Source: Odontocerum albicorne (taxonomy: Eukaryota > Arthropoda > Insecta > Trichoptera > Odontoceridae). Taken from it: a DNA stretch of 64,000 nucleotides. This document shows, piece by piece, positions 1-11,106 of the stretch. The notes below the pieces were generated by a model. It saw only the letters and a list, made by a program, of their open reading frames with translations. It did not search any database and was not told the DNA's origin. Position numbers and translations under genes: made by a program. Position 1 is the first letter of the stretch; the number at the start of each line of letters is the position of its first letter. The stretch is taken from positions 4,130,217-4,194,216 of the forward strand of contig OX463859.1 in assembly GCA_949825065.1 (NCBI GenBank). The letters are read 5' to 3'.

Positions 1-446
1 AAGATTTAATAAAAACGAAAAAAATATTTGGATTTTCGTATTATTTGCGTTTTTTTTTGTCAGTTTTGTTCTGGATACAGAGGGCTATTAAGAGAATTAA
101 ATAAAAATATATGACATTAACGGCTGTTTCGAGACTTCACATTTTGTAGGAAGAAATCTAAATATTCGTCGGAAATAAATCAATGTCAAAAACAAATTTA
201 TTGGACTTCGTTCACAATTTTCGTTTTCAAAAATGTTTAACCTCAAATGTTTTATTGGTAAAGTAATCAAAGGCAATGGGGTAAAAAACAGATAGTGCCA
301 AAATTTGATGATATAGTAGTTCAAAACAAAACAGAATTTTTGTACCATTTTTGACACATGTGACTGAAATGTGAACGTTGAAAGGAGCTGAATAAATGTT
401 GTATGATAAAAATATCTGGGATGAAAATGTATGACAGAATACGAAG
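1..446. other. AT-rich stretch, no gene recognised
   Basis: Low-complexity AT-rich sequence. The long minus-strand open frame here runs antisense to a LINE remnant that starts near 447, and its composition is what AT-rich non-coding DNA gives. Confidence 0.6.
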
Positions 447-1220
447 TGAAACTATTAAGAATGAATGTCAACTTAAGGTTGATATATTGGACGAGATGAC
501 GAAGAGCACTCTGTGATGTTTTGGGCAAATGAAAAGAAAAAATAAAGAAAGGCTAAGAAAATAAAAATGAGTGGAATTCGTGGTATAGGAAGACCAATGA
601 AAGTATGATTAAAATACATCAGATATCTATGGTACAGAACAAAGGGCGATTACCCAAAATATGCTCACCATGTCGAACTTCTCACGGTGTGTAACTATAG
701 AAGCCTCGAAACAAGAAGGCAAGAATCCATTGCGATATTCCTACTAAAGGTTTTTCAAGGTAGCTTTAAATATCCCACCATTCTAAAAGCACTTAGTTTA
801 TACGTACCTAATAAACATAGCCGTGAAAGAAATCACCCTCTGTTCTACATACCAACTTACAGGACGAATATCATGGCTAAACACTCAGTAACGCGTGATA
901 TAGAGATATTGAACCAACTGAATGACACTGTTGATATATTCTCGGTACCGCCTAGCAGTATGAGAAGAATCCTGGCTGATATTCTTCCTAACGAATAAGC
1001 TAACGCTAGAAGCAGACCCTCTTTGTGTAACAGGAGAAATCCATGCAAAGTGGATTAAATAAAAAACAAAGGAATGATATTTTGATAGAAAGAAAATAAA
1101 ACATAGGAGCTGTAAGATGTGAAAGATGCGAAATATGTGTCGAGATAGGAAAGTCTATCGCTCTATCCTCTGTGATTAGTCTTACCTCGGCAGGGGAACG
1201 ACGTGATGGTATGTATGTAC
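447..1220 (+). mobile_element. GRPRK-family LINE 3' remnant, split by another LINE
   Basis: Two pieces (447-624 and about 1060-1220) align in order with the better copies at 26245 and 32940. The family encodes the end of a non-LTR reverse-transcriptase ORF: a GHVERMNEERLTKQ-like stretch, then RGRPRK, then WLDQVNDILKEGN, then a tail of the type VEEAKDVCRDRKVWRS. The DNA end is a run of tatgtatg. Here the motif order is visible but full of stops. A Jockey/CR1-type LINE (625-1058) sits between the pieces, with similar AT-rich sequence on each side of the junction (gattaaaata and gattaaataa). This GRPRK family recurs about 17 times in the window. Confidence 0.7.
625..1058 (+). mobile_element. Jockey/CR1-type LINE, 5'-truncated copy
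   Basis: The sequence from tcagatatctatgg to the A-rich end matches the copy at 6180-6812 almost base for base. The ORF at 687-998 (103 aa) is the C-terminal end of a non-LTR RT protein. It has the usual order of a RRQ-type motif, a short hydrophobic helix, VPN, a Pro-Tyr strand, TNIMAKHS and a final LPNE. Its catalytic RT domain is absent, so this is a dead insertion truncated on arrival. It lies inside an older GRPRK-family LINE. The clade (Jockey or CR1) cannot be fixed without a search. Confidence 0.75.
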
Positions 1221-1239
1221 CAAATATACAGTCCAAGAA

Positions 1240-1860
1240 AACCTTAGCTTTACTCTACCCATTCAGTCACGTTAGTCAAATGAAAATAATTTTGTAAAGC
1301 AAAATAGGCCTGTCACTTTTATGTAAATTTATTGTGTGGAACTTTTTAATATTAAAGGGTTGAATCGTTTTATTTAAAAAAAATGAGTCATACAATAAAG
1401 ATAACAAATCAATAAATCAAACAAAAGGTTTTAAAAAACTGGTATTGGTTTCAAAATCAAACTTCGACAGTCCGTTTTAACATTTCTTTTCACATAGTGG
1501 TTTAAATGAATAAATTACGTTCAAAGGATAATCTTTGAACGGAATATAAATTAAATTTAATCATAAGTATTTTTATTTCTGCTCACAGAAGCAGTTGTTC
1601 TCAATGAACAACCCGATGGTGTCTTAATAGTTGGCATATCTATATTAAGAACTATCAACTCAATCGTGATATCTTCTTAGCGGACTATTGATAGCTAGCC
1701 AATGTAAGAATAACTTAATCTATTCGATTTATTTTCAGGATCTAATTGTTTGATAAAATTTAAGACTAATACAATAACTGGTAAAAACGAGTGTAGAGGA
1801 ACATCAGGTCCCAGAAAGGGAATGAGGAATTATCAACTGCCTTTAACATACTCTGGAAGA
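1240..1860. other. No gene or repeat recognised
   Basis: AT-rich DNA with short open frames only. No domain motif, ITR or array was seen. Confidence 0.5.
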
Positions 1861-1861
1861 C

Positions 1862-2185
1862 CTTTCATCGTTGCTGGACCTCGTAGTCGAGGATCCCCTT
1901 ATCATTCCAACATCAATAAAGTTGGAAAGCAAAGCTATTCCTACGAGTTTTTGTTTCATTTTCCTTTAAGCAAGTGAGTCATTGCACACCAGCAAACTCA
2001 CCGGCCACACACCTAAATTGAGACGATCGGAGCACACCGGCAGGTTTTTTCTTTACTTTGTTTATAAATGAACGTCTTATATGTAACCGATATTCAAATA
2101 TAGCCGAATATTAGACGGAAAAAATACCTGTGTCAGTCGACGGGAGAAGTACAGCGTGAGGTTCGAACCGACGACCTTTAATGGA
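1862..2185 (-). mobile_element. tRNA-derived SINE (~300 bp family), copy 1
   Basis: Read on the minus strand this has a tRNA-like head near 2185 with a good B box (GGTTCGAAC-type, 2159-2172 on the plus strand), then a body containing ttttttcc, GGTGTGCTCCGATCGTC, GGTGAGTTTGCTGG and CTTTCCAAC, and a tail with the palindromic cctcgactacgagg. The same order is found at 4085-4380 (-), 8845-9110 (+), 57230-57530 (+), and as part copies at 12700-12845 and 58125-58250. I infer a SINE from the Pol III-type boxes and the dispersed copies. Confidence 0.6.
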
Positions 2186-2223
2186 CTCCGAAGAGGAATC
2201 GGAAAAACCAAGGACAATATTTG

Positions 2224-2259
2224 CTATACCAAGACTATCTATGGTGAGAAGCGACACCA
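2224..2259. repeat. Short perfect hairpin
   Basis: The arms ctatctatggtg and caccatagatag (12 bp each) flank an 8 nt loop. There is no run of T after it and no gene beside it, so a terminator is not supported. Confidence 0.5.
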
Positions 2260-3570
2260 TAGATAGTATACTATATATGCGACACATGCTGTAGTGCCCC
2301 AGAAGCCCAATGTCTTTCACCGAGGAGATCTTTATTTGTGGAACACCAAGCCTGTCTAAGTGACAGTATTCTGGGCGAAAATATTTAAATACCTTTGACG
2401 CGATAAAAGAATTACAATTTTAAGAGCGCTCTTAGATATTATATTAAAAATTCCGTTTGAAGAGAGCCTCTAAATAAGAGGTAAAAACCAGTCGTGGAGA
2501 TAAATTTTATAAGTAAAATAACTATTTGAGTTTTATTTAATGTTTGTATATGAAGTTCCACAAAGTTCAAACCGAATTTTTTTATGATATTTTTTTTTAA
2601 TTTGCAATGTTAATATTTTTATTATTTGTTTATATTAGGTTATTTTACTATACGGTACGGTACTTTATATTATTAAACTATTATTTAAGAACAAACATTT
2701 TTGTACCTGTTTACTTATAAAAACCAGTAAGTTAGTTTAAAAACACTGCACACTTTTTAACCGCACATTTTTATATTTAACTTTTAACACACGAAAAAGT
2801 AAACTGTAGTCGATTACTTCTTAAACTAAACACATATTTAACTTCCTAATGGAATTTAACTTTAATGGTTGTTAAGTTTAACTGCTATCATATTTTATGC
2901 TCAAGCATGTTAATTATAAATCATACTAAAATATATCACAAAAAAGGTCAATTTAAAGAGATAACCTCGAGTTATCCAGAGCACAAAATAATAATAGGAA
3001 AACATTACACGTATCAAATATTCTGTTAATAGAAAAAAAAAGTTCCCGTTTGATCAAGAACTCTTCTATTAAGCTATCGTCACTTATTAACGGGTGGTTG
3101 TGTTCTCACACGAACAGCGGGGTACGTGTCTTCTCTAGTGGTTCTGAACTCTGGGGAGCAATTAAATAAGTCGATGATAATATTTAATTCGGTGTATTTA
3201 TAATTCCAGTGTTGAACGTCGTTATGTTTCCAATACGTGCAAGAAGAGGCAACAATATTCGAACACGTTGTTCAAGTATTGTTCGCAGATGAACGCTTTC
3301 ACCAGACTGATCATTTTTTTGGGACTGGTTTGAAAGTCAAATGTCTCACTAACTGCCCATGGAGGTAGGCAAAAATGACCAGCACTTCTCAGACTACAGG
3401 GCATGACCCTCTAGGGGGGCGTGAAGCTTCTGCCGGAGAGCTACGAAATATTTCAACATTTTAAAAATAAGAACTATGATATATTTATTTATAAATCTAT
3501 ATTTTTTTATTATTTAAATGTGTTAGTAAAATATATAACGGTTAAAAAAAATCATATTTTCGTAATTCGC
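2260..3570. other. AT-rich intergenic stretch, no gene
   Basis: I see no coding domain, RNA gene or clear repeat boundary. A GC-richer patch at 3050-3460 has a 60-codon minus-strand frame with no recognisable motif. Confidence 0.5.
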
Positions 3571-3573
3571 ATG

Positions 3574-3722
3574 TTACAGTGACCGGCGGTAAGTCATACA
3601 CATCGGGCTTAAGAAAGAGACTGTCGACCATAATCGGCTAACTTCGGCTTTGTAGAGCGTCGTCTCTGTCGCACGATGCACTAACAGTCTGGTACAAATC
3701 GCGGATACTGTACTTGCGAGTA
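3574..3722 (+). mobile_element. Fold-back MITE, diverged copy
   Basis: Shares with the copy at 16583-16748 the blocks gttacagt-accggcggtaagt, tgtagagcgtcgtctctgtcgcacgatgc, actaacagtc and a final tactgta. The outer ends are inverted repeats. No coding capacity. Confidence 0.55.
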
Positions 3723-3963
3723 TTTTTTTTTTTGAAGACTATTCCGATAAAGGTGTTCATTTTTGCCATATTTATTGATGTAAATAAATTATGGTTTTTC
3801 TGTCTTTCTAGCACATTAAAAAAATATTTTTTTTCTTGTCTATTCCGGAGACTGCAGCTGTACTAGCTAAATTTGAAGTTAATATTTTTTATATTTAATA
3901 TGAGTTTTGCTTTATTAGCAAGTAAAATAAATAACATAAAATATTTTTAATATTGTATTTAAA

Positions 3964-4060
3964 AAATATATCTGGGTTCCAGCGGGAGTTGAACCCGCAA
4001 CCTTTGGGTTGGGAGACAGGCGTCTTACCAACTAGGTCGCGGAGGTCGTACTGTATTCAA
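3964..4060 (-). mobile_element. tRNA-derived SINE head (cctccgtggcc family)
   Basis: On the minus strand it starts gacctccgcgacctagttggtaagacg (A-box region) and carries the B box gggttcaactccc. Matching heads lie at 50755 (+), 56681 (+), 20990 (+) and 31450 (+). It does not fold into a full tRNA with a CCA-ready acceptor stem, so I call it a SINE and not a tRNA gene. Confidence 0.65.
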
Positions 4061-4084
4061 CAAAAGTGTTATAAAAAAGTTGCT

Positions 4085-4380
4085 TTATCGAGAATACCCT
4101 CGCCATTCCAATATCAATTTAAATAGAAAGCAAAGCTGTGTCGTGGATTTTTTTTAAGTAAGTGATCCCTTGCACACCTGCAAACTCACCGGCTTCATCG
4201 CAGTACTGGCACACCAAAGTTAGACGATCAGCACACACCGTTTTATATTTTTTTCCTCTTTTTAAAATAATATATATATGACCGAAGACATAGGTATTCT
4301 TACACTCCCAAAAACTAGGCAGAAAAAATACCTGTGACCTTCCGCACGGAAGCCTAGTGCGTTAACGTGCGGGCATGCTC
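4085..4380 (-). mobile_element. tRNA-derived SINE (~300 bp family), copy 2
   Basis: The most complete minus-strand copy. The head near 4375 reads accgcacgttaacgcac, followed by tcacaggtattttttctgcc, a segment ending tcggtcatatatat, then the body shared with 1862-2185. The head has lost its B box compared with the copy at 12700. Confidence 0.65.
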
Positions 4381-4414
4381 ATCTATACAGTTATATAAGT
4401 GTAATACAAAAACT

Positions 4415-4515
4415 TCTTCTTCTTCCCAGTGTCATGCCAGGTCCCCCCAACGTTGAATATCACCTGAGAGTAGACATCTTTGTCTCCTGCAGCCCGAAAA
4501 AGAACAACAAATATA
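4415..4515 (-). mobile_element. RTE-like LINE 3' end
   Basis: On the minus strand it encodes the frame AGDKDVYSQVIFNVGGT-like seen at 60330-60400 and ends with the family terminus gacactgggaagaagaag. It is cut at its 5' side by a hAT-like end at 4517. Confidence 0.7.
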
Positions 4516-4516
4516 C

Positions 4517-4740
4517 CAGTGATGGGTAACCTATGACACGCGTGTCAGAGGTGACACGCCAAGACATTTTGAGTGACACGCATCGTTTACGGACGATCTT
4601 CGCCCAAGAACGAGCGATGCGCTTTCTTCGCTCGTATATTTACGACTGCACTGGTCGGGGTAGTGGGGGTTCAAGCGGTAGCGGCTTGCAACGTTGCAAC
4701 ATTGCGGCGTTATTGTTGCAACAGTGCCCAATCTGAAATT
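4517..4740 (+). mobile_element. hAT-like transposon end fragment
   Basis: Begins cagtgatgggtaacc, the kind of terminal repeat used by hAT elements, followed by subterminal gtgacacgc repeats (4534, 4552, 4573). It is GC-richer than its surroundings. I did not find the matching other end or an 8 bp duplication, so it is probably one end only. Confidence 0.45.
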
Positions 4741-4794
4741 TTTGCCGTTCTGACTATACAATAACTATATTTGTATAGTCACTATACAATAATA

Positions 4795-4844
4795 ATTAAA
4801 AGAATAAACACAACTTCTAATAAAGTTGTGTTTATTCTTTTAAT
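4795..4844. repeat. Perfect 22 bp hairpin
   Basis: The left arm 4795-4816 and right arm 4823-4844 are exact reverse complements around a 6 nt loop (ctaata). The arms contain agaataaacacaactt. No neighbouring gene explains it. Confidence 0.7.
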
Positions 4845-4849
4845 ATGCT

Positions 4850-5492
4850 TGAAATTAGGGGTGTATACGAATTCTTTAAATGTTATTGACCATTTTTTCA
4901 GTTGTATCATACTCTTAATTCAAATGGTACTCTTAAACGGTGAGAAACAAAGAAATAAACATAAAGATGACTTCGAGATGCGGTATTGAAAACGAATGCT
5001 CCGTATCCCATAGACCGACGCACCAGCATCTCTAACATCCAAGAATAAAATATCACCAAACGACTTTCGAAAATATGTTATTCAGGGACATCGCAAAGGT
5101 GTCTCAATTTAACACCCCTGGCATCAAAAGAAAATATTTGCCTCTGCTCTGATTGACCCCGTAACTGGTCAATAAGGGCAAATGGTCCCCTCCTTACTAC
5201 ACATCTGATGTTATTTCAAACGCGAACTTATTTTATACATAAATTAACGATTTTTTTAAGTTTTAAGTCCTTATATTTTCCTTTAAAACCAACTAGTAAA
5301 TACTCGAATCGAATGGTATCAAAATATGCTAAGATTATAGTCCACAACAGTAATTTAATATCAACTTTTATGTATGCAAGTTAAACGTGGATATAAAAAA
5401 AAACTAAAATGCGTCAACGAAACGCTTTAAAAAGGCGTGCACTTGAAGAATATATGGGTTGAAAATATTTTAAATAATGCGGAAGAAAGTGA
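4850..5492. other. No gene recognised
   Basis: AT-rich sequence with short open frames lacking motifs. Confidence 0.5.
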
Positions 5493-5496
5493 TTAA

Positions 5497-5680
5497 CACT
5501 TGCCACCCTATGATGGATAGTGAGTGACCAGGACTTACATAATAAAATAATTTTATAGCTAATTACAAAAAATAACCTAGCAGATTTTGCATAATTTTAA
5601 TTTAAAACATACATTTTTCACTGGATGCTGAGCGTCCAGCACAGTGGCTTGTGGAATTGTTTAGCACAGTAAGGCAAGTG
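5497..5680. mobile_element. piggyBac-like MITE, 184 bp
   Basis: Flanked by TTAA on both sides (5493-5496 and 5681-5684). The ends are exact 8 bp inverted repeats (CACTTGCC), and the right end continues as ttactgtgctaaa, like the larger TTAA-flanked MITEs at 9473, 18808 and 19553. No ORF. A TTAA duplication is the hallmark of piggyBac; no transposase of that family is present here. Confidence 0.65.
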
Positions 5681-5684
5681 TTAA

Positions 5685-5890
5685 GGATGAATGTGAACAT
5701 AAGGTTGATCTGTTGAGTAAGATGAAGAAGAACACTCTGAATGGGTTTGAGCATGGATAACATAGAAGTTGTATGAGAATGTGTAAGGGTGTAGAAAAGG
5801 CGAGGGATATGTGACGAAATAGAAAAGTCTGGCACTTTGTGATCTATGTGACCTTGGCAGAGAAATAGCGTGATGTATTTATGTGTTATA
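5685..5890 (+). mobile_element. GRPRK-family LINE 3' remnant
   Basis: Has the family start (ggatgaatgtgaacataaggttgatctgttgagtaagatgaagaag) and the tail with gtagaaaaggcgagggatatgtgacgaaatagaaaagtctggc, but the middle is deleted. The minus-strand open frame over it is antisense to the LINE. Confidence 0.65.
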
Positions 5891-6179
5891 ACCCCAAAAA
5901 AAAATTGCGCCGCTCGAAGATTGCGAGATTCCTGAATATGGTTCTTTGTGACATTTAACATAGTTAGGTCACCCCTGATACTCGTGTATACATGAAACTT
6001 TCAATCGATCAATCAATTGATTAGTATGGCGCCGTTTAATAACCTAATTCACTCCAAGCATGCCTCATATGTGTTGTAGCATCGCTTAAATAATGCAAGA
6101 AAATAAATTGAACCTCGTTCATAAAAATGAAGATCGAGGACGCTAGAGAAATGTTGTGGAAGAATGTATCATGGAAATT

Positions 6180-6812
6180 GTTCACGTTTGATATCGGACT
6201 GTTACAAACCACTCGGTTTTAAAATGAGAATATCAAGAGAATTTAACAGCACCGATATCCTCCGAAACTTATATAATTATCTAATTAGAACCAAATTAGA
6301 ATATGCATCTACGGTTTGGGCTCCTCATCAGCTCAAATATTAAAACAATATAGAACAAATACAAAAAAAATCCTCAGATATCTATGGTACAGAACAAAGG
6401 GCAATTACCCAAAATTTGCTCACCATGCCGAACTTCTCACGGTGTGTAACTATATAAGCCTCGAAACAAGAAGGCAAGAATCCATTGCGATATTCCTAAT
6501 AAAGGTTTTCCAAGGTTTCTTTAACTGTCCCGCGATTCTAGAAGCACTAAATTTATATGTACCCAATAAATATAGCCGTGCAAGGAATCACCCTCTGTTC
6601 TACATACCAACTTACAGGACGAATATCATGGCTAAACACTCAGTAACGCGTGGTATAGAGATATTGAACCAACTGAATGACACGGTTGATATAGTCTCGG
6701 TACCGCCTAGCAGTATGAGAAGAATCCTGGCTGATATTATTCCTAACGAATAAGCTAACGCTAGAAGCAGACCCTCTTTGTGTAACAGGAGAAATCCGTG
6801 CAAAGTGGATAC
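6180..6812 (+). mobile_element. Jockey/CR1-type LINE, 5'-truncated copy
   Basis: Reads through the thumb region of a non-LTR RT: LIRTKLEYASTVWAPHQ (about 6270-6330), a one-base shift, IEQIQKK, then the 145-codon frame 6316-6753 with RYLWYRTKGNYP, CNYISLETRRQ, VPNKYSR, YRTNIMAKHS and a final IIPNE. The 3' end is A-rich (aaaaaaaataaaaaataaaaa). It extends about 440 bp further 5' than the copy at 625. The RT active-site motif is missing, so the copy is inactive. Confidence 0.8.
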
Positions 6813-7404
6813 AAAAAAAATAAAAAATAAAAATTTAATGTTGTAAGAACTATCAAAAAGATATTTGCATTTCAAAAAAATATATTGAAAACATTAATAA
6901 AAGAACTTATTAACTGGATGATTCCAAATATACTCGTACTTTATGTAACTACCACGTCCCAGTTCCTAGGTTGAAATTCAGGCACTATTTTACTAAGCCT
7001 CTAAAACAACCACCAGCAATTGCTAGTATGGTCAAGTAGAGAGGTTTACATTTTGAGGCATTACCCCTTCGCTTCAAACTGCCTTAGAGGACTTAGAAAT
7101 ATCTTAACAGACTCCGAATAGGTATAAGGTTGTTATGTGAAAATGAGGAATATTGTATGATGAATAGATTCTCTGTATCTGCGGCAAAGTCCATGCAACA
7201 CTTGCTACACTGCCCGAGGAGCCCCGTGCCTGATACCGAGGAGGGTCTGATTCGTGAAACGCCCAGTGCTGTCCAGGCGAAAGAATATACGAGTATGCAC
7301 GTTATTAGTGAGATCAGGATCAAAGTATGAATAAGACCAGGCAGACACTCCACTATCCAGGTAAAGTGTAGAAAACGCAGACTAAGAATCTACTGCAAGA
7401 ATAA
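6813..7404. other. No gene recognised
   Basis: A GC-richer patch at 7160-7300 is open on both strands (66 and 86 codons), but neither translation has a motif that I know. Confidence 0.45.
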
Positions 7405-8104
7405 TTTTATTTATTTATTTTTTATTTATTATTACACATGACAAGAAATATACATAATTTGTGAAAAAACAACAGGTAATTTAATTTGGACAAACAATTT
7501 TAATGGATCTGGGTTTGTTGCCTTTCATTTGTCGTATCCCCAGTAAACTAGGCTTTTGCCTGTATCTCACTGAGGATATTGAGCATGAAAAAATAAATCG
7601 ATACTTCATTCCGATTTTTGATTACACGAAAACAAACCCCCGTTGCACGTTCACATCAACCTGACAAACAGTGACACTCAATTACAACTGGAAACATCAT
7701 ACGAAATTATACTTCTCACACATCACCACTCTAGAAAGACCAAAAATATTCATCTCACAATATACCGCACACAATAATAAGAATAAAAATAAAAAAACAA
7801 AAACATACAGAAACACAAACACAACAAAATTTAAAACAACAAGAAGAAACCCACACTCACGAGCCCACACAAATCTTTTCCACACGTCATTCATCCTGAA
7901 AGCCCAAGTGCTCAAAATCCTGTCGCAATAACAATCACGCTCCGATCGACTGTCTAAATGGTTTTCCTACCTTTACATTTATTGAATTCGGCACGTCATT
8001 GTATGTCATGGGAGCCAAATAAGCATATTGCCTTTGGGCAAAATAGGTTTTAACTCTAGGGATGGTGAACATTTTATTAGTTGCCATGCGTGTCATGTGT
8101 GTCT
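7405..8104 (-). mobile_element. CR1-like LINE (IPRVK family), copy A
   Basis: Minus-strand 3' end of a LINE. The protein frame (7935-8117) reads FTIPRVKTYFAQRQYAYLAP then YNDVP and GKPFRQSIGA, the R-x-YNxLP-type C-terminus of CR1/Jockey RT proteins. A W-to-stop change shortens it relative to the copies at 11627 and 32505. The 3' UTR and a TAAA-type tail (seen as tttattta on the plus strand, 7405-7432) follow. An A-rich insert lies at 7780-7840. Confidence 0.8.
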
Positions 8105-8105
8105 G

Positions 8106-8844
8106 CTGAGTCTGCATCTTCCCTTCCTCATATAATAGTTATGATGTAAATGTTCAAAATGAAAATAATTATCATGATTCATTAAGGCTCTGGCTCATAC
8201 ATATGTAGAGCACATATGATGATTGATCACCTTTTTTTTATGAGTGAGTTATGGAAAAAGGACACCTGGCATGTGACACACCAGGTTTGTAGTGCTGGAT
8301 TGGGAGTATTTTAATCTTAAAAGTGACTTTGTTGAGTCACTTGTACGTTTGTTATCCCCAAACGTTGCCCTTGGTGTATTGTGTCAGCGCCCTTTATTTG
8401 TATACGTGCTTGTAAGTGTGAGGAAGGAGGGATGGCGTCCGCGCCCGTCTTTCTTGGATTCATCTCGCATTTGCTTATATACTGAGAAAGCGCGGTAACT
8501 CAGTCGAGGTGCCCGGCCACTTGCGGTGCATTGATCACCTTTATCAAAATAGAAACGATAGTTGAGGGCTTAGTGTTAAAACGGAGAACACTTTTTTTTG
8601 CTAAAGACATAGTTTTTTTTACGTCCTAGGATGTACACATTACCAGCAGAGTGAAAGTCATATTTCGATTTCAAAGTTCAAATACACACAGAAGCAATAA
8701 CTCATTTCTCAGAGCATTGCTGAGTCTGAAAGAGTATTATTGCACATTGGGAAAAAAATGGCGGGGATCTTATTGTCCGTTGAAATACAGAATTATGAAT
8801 GTTTATGCATCATATAGCATTATTTAATGTGCTACTTATCTTAA
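8106..8844. other. No gene; GC-richer block with short direct repeats
   Basis: The words attgatcacctttt recur at 8222 and 8530 and bracket a GC-richer block that includes a 68-codon frame (8292-8498) without known motifs. A solo LTR is possible, but the TG...CA ends and the signals needed are not clear. Confidence 0.3.
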
Positions 8845-9110
8845 ATGACACAGATATTCGTGTATTTACCATCTAGTATAAGGATATTCATGACCTAGGT
8901 CATATATATTATTTCAAATAAAGAGGGGGAAAAACATGCCGGTATGCTCCGATCGTCTTATTTTGGTGTGCCATCAGACCTAGTACAGTGAATTTGCAGG
9001 TGTGCAGCAGCTCACTCGTTTAAAACAAAACTCCACGGCACAGCATCGCTTTCCAATTGAATTGATGTTGGAGGATAGCATCGACTACGAGGCACAGCAA
9101 CGACGACGAA
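8845..9110 (+). mobile_element. tRNA-derived SINE (~300 bp family), copy 3
   Basis: Body and tail match 1862-2185 in the opposite orientation: gacacagatatt, ggtcatatatat, catgccggtatgctccgatcgtc, gcaggtgtgcagcagctcactcg, cgctttccaattgaatt, and cgactacgaggcacagcaacg. The tRNA-like head is eroded. Confidence 0.6.
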
Positions 9111-9472
9111 TATTGAGTAATTTTTATTTGTTGCTACTATTGCATTTGAAAGTGTAATAATAGTAAAAAATTTAAGAATGATATTAATAAAATGACAATT
9201 TATATAGCGCCTTTTAGAGAACTTTCAAGGAAGCTCTAACTAAGGAATTAAACACATACGCATATATTTTTATGAGACCTCCCAAAAAGTATTGCCTTAT
9301 AGTATTCCTAAAGCTGCACAAGCCACCTATCTGTAAATCTAATGTATTTCTAGAGAATGTTTTTATTGTTTTATTTCCAATGTCGATAGTATTGGATTAG
9401 CATATGGTATATGATACGCTGGTTAACTGAAAAGAGGAACTAAGCAAAGATCAGTATCTGTGCATAGAAATT

Positions 9473-10083
9473 ACCTTTCCCTTCCTGTCCTAAAAAAATC
9501 CACCCGTTCCGGTGATGTGTATTCAATACACATCAATATATATGAAAAAATGAGCGATTTAAAAGCGGAAAAATAAGAATATTCATAGCCAATCGCTTAA
9601 ATTAAGTATATTTGAAGTCAAAAGTGATAAAAATTTAAATTTAATTGCTAAAAACATGAAAACAAAACATCGGACGACGTTCACGAAACAGACGGAGCGA
9701 CAACCTCGAACGAAAGCCGGATGGCTACTAAAAAGAGAGAAGCGACCGAACTGTGATTCTATTTCTTGCGTTCCCATATACCTAAGTAGAGTGAGAGTGA
9801 GACGTAAATATCGTCGCTTCCTAACCCATAGCGGTTTTTTAGAATTAATATACTACGTCACACAGTGACACACATTGGTGAATTTATTCCCAATTTTTAC
9901 AAAATATCCCTGATGTGGCCGATAAGTGTTAATTATTATTAATAATATTTTTTTCATTTAAAGCGTAAATGTATTACGGAGGAATACCTAAAATCTGAAC
10001 CCAGTATTTATTATATTTATAGAGATATTAAAGTTTTTAGAAGCAATGTGTACTAGTTACACATCACCGGACAGTAAGGATTA
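9473..10083 (+). mobile_element. piggyBac-like MITE, ~610 bp, copy 1
   Basis: Ends are inverted: cctttcccttcctgtcct on the left, and on the right ggacagtaagg followed by attaaac. Internally it matches the copy at 19553-20154 for about 600 bp, including the short palindrome gatgtgtattcaatacacatc, gagcgatttaaaa and tctttcttgcgttcccatatacc-like sequence. No transposase is encoded. The 64- and 70-codon frames are in non-coding interior. Confidence 0.65.
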
Positions 10084-10089
10084 AACTTT

Positions 10090-11106
10090 TTTTGTTATTA
10101 TTATATTGTATATTTCGTTGTTATGTGACAGAACAATAATAAATAAACTCTTAGAAAATGAGGAAAACCGACCAAATCAGCTAGGACGAATGAATTGACT
10201 TTAAGATACAGTTTATGGTCACCAAAGTGTGTGATAACTGGACTTAATTGTACGGGCTGTCAATGAGTTATATAAGCGATAGTTTTTGGGCTTAGGTAAC
10301 ACACATTGTGATCTGTTGATATGCTAAAACGTATCGAAGAGATGAAAAAAAAAAAAAAAAAACAGGATGTTGCAATTTATTATTGTTGCATTTATTGCAC
10401 TTACTTAGATGAAATTATTTTCCACAAAATATAACTCATTTATTATGGTATTCACGTGATTGAAAGCTTATGCACACATTTTAAAGACTTCACTTTTGAA
10501 GTAAAACCTTTCGAAATTTTCAACTTTCACTTGCCGTTAAGTTATAAATTAAACACTTTTATGTATAACTCGTTTGATTCCAAAAATATAATACAAAGAT
10601 ATATTGTATTTTATAGTATTTTAAAACTTTTAATTACAATCCACTGTATAGCTACTTTTAAGTTTACTTTTCCTTATCTCAAATACAAATTTAAATCTAT
10701 CTCTGTTGTAAGTAGATAAAAAGTTTGTTTTCCAGCCCAGAGGTTACGGGTTTGATTTATATTGGTGCCCACAATATATAAAAAGGGTACCTTCCTGACT
10801 TTACCTTCAGGCTCTATTAACAAGTTTTTAATTGGTTGGAAAAGATTGCCACAAGGCAACAAACCCTTCAGTCTGTATTGTTAACACTACTAAAGTGAGC
10901 TACAATTAATTTGGAGAACTTCTTAATTTTTTTCTAGCTGAGATTTATCAAACTCACCTAGCTGGAAGTAGTCAAAAACTACCTGCATTATATTGAAACT
11001 ATACTACACTTAAAGCCAAATCTTTTGATATCAAATATACGAAGATCAATACAGGTGTAGGTATTTGTAGTTCGTCTTCTTTAGCAAGTGTTCTGCTATT
11101 TTCTTA
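10090..11106. other. No gene recognised
   Basis: AT-rich. It has an A run at 10345-10362 and an 87-codon frame at 10456-10719 with AT-driven composition and no motif. Confidence 0.5.

Noticed and set aside
97..528. 143-codon minus-strand frame
   Set aside because: Antisense to a GRPRK LINE remnant and AT-rich DNA; the same kind of frame recurs antisense to other copies (5602-5961, 26233-26643).
3964..4060. tRNA gene
   Set aside because: Has A- and B-box-like words, but the acceptor stem and cloverleaf do not close, and several dispersed relatives carry a common SINE body.
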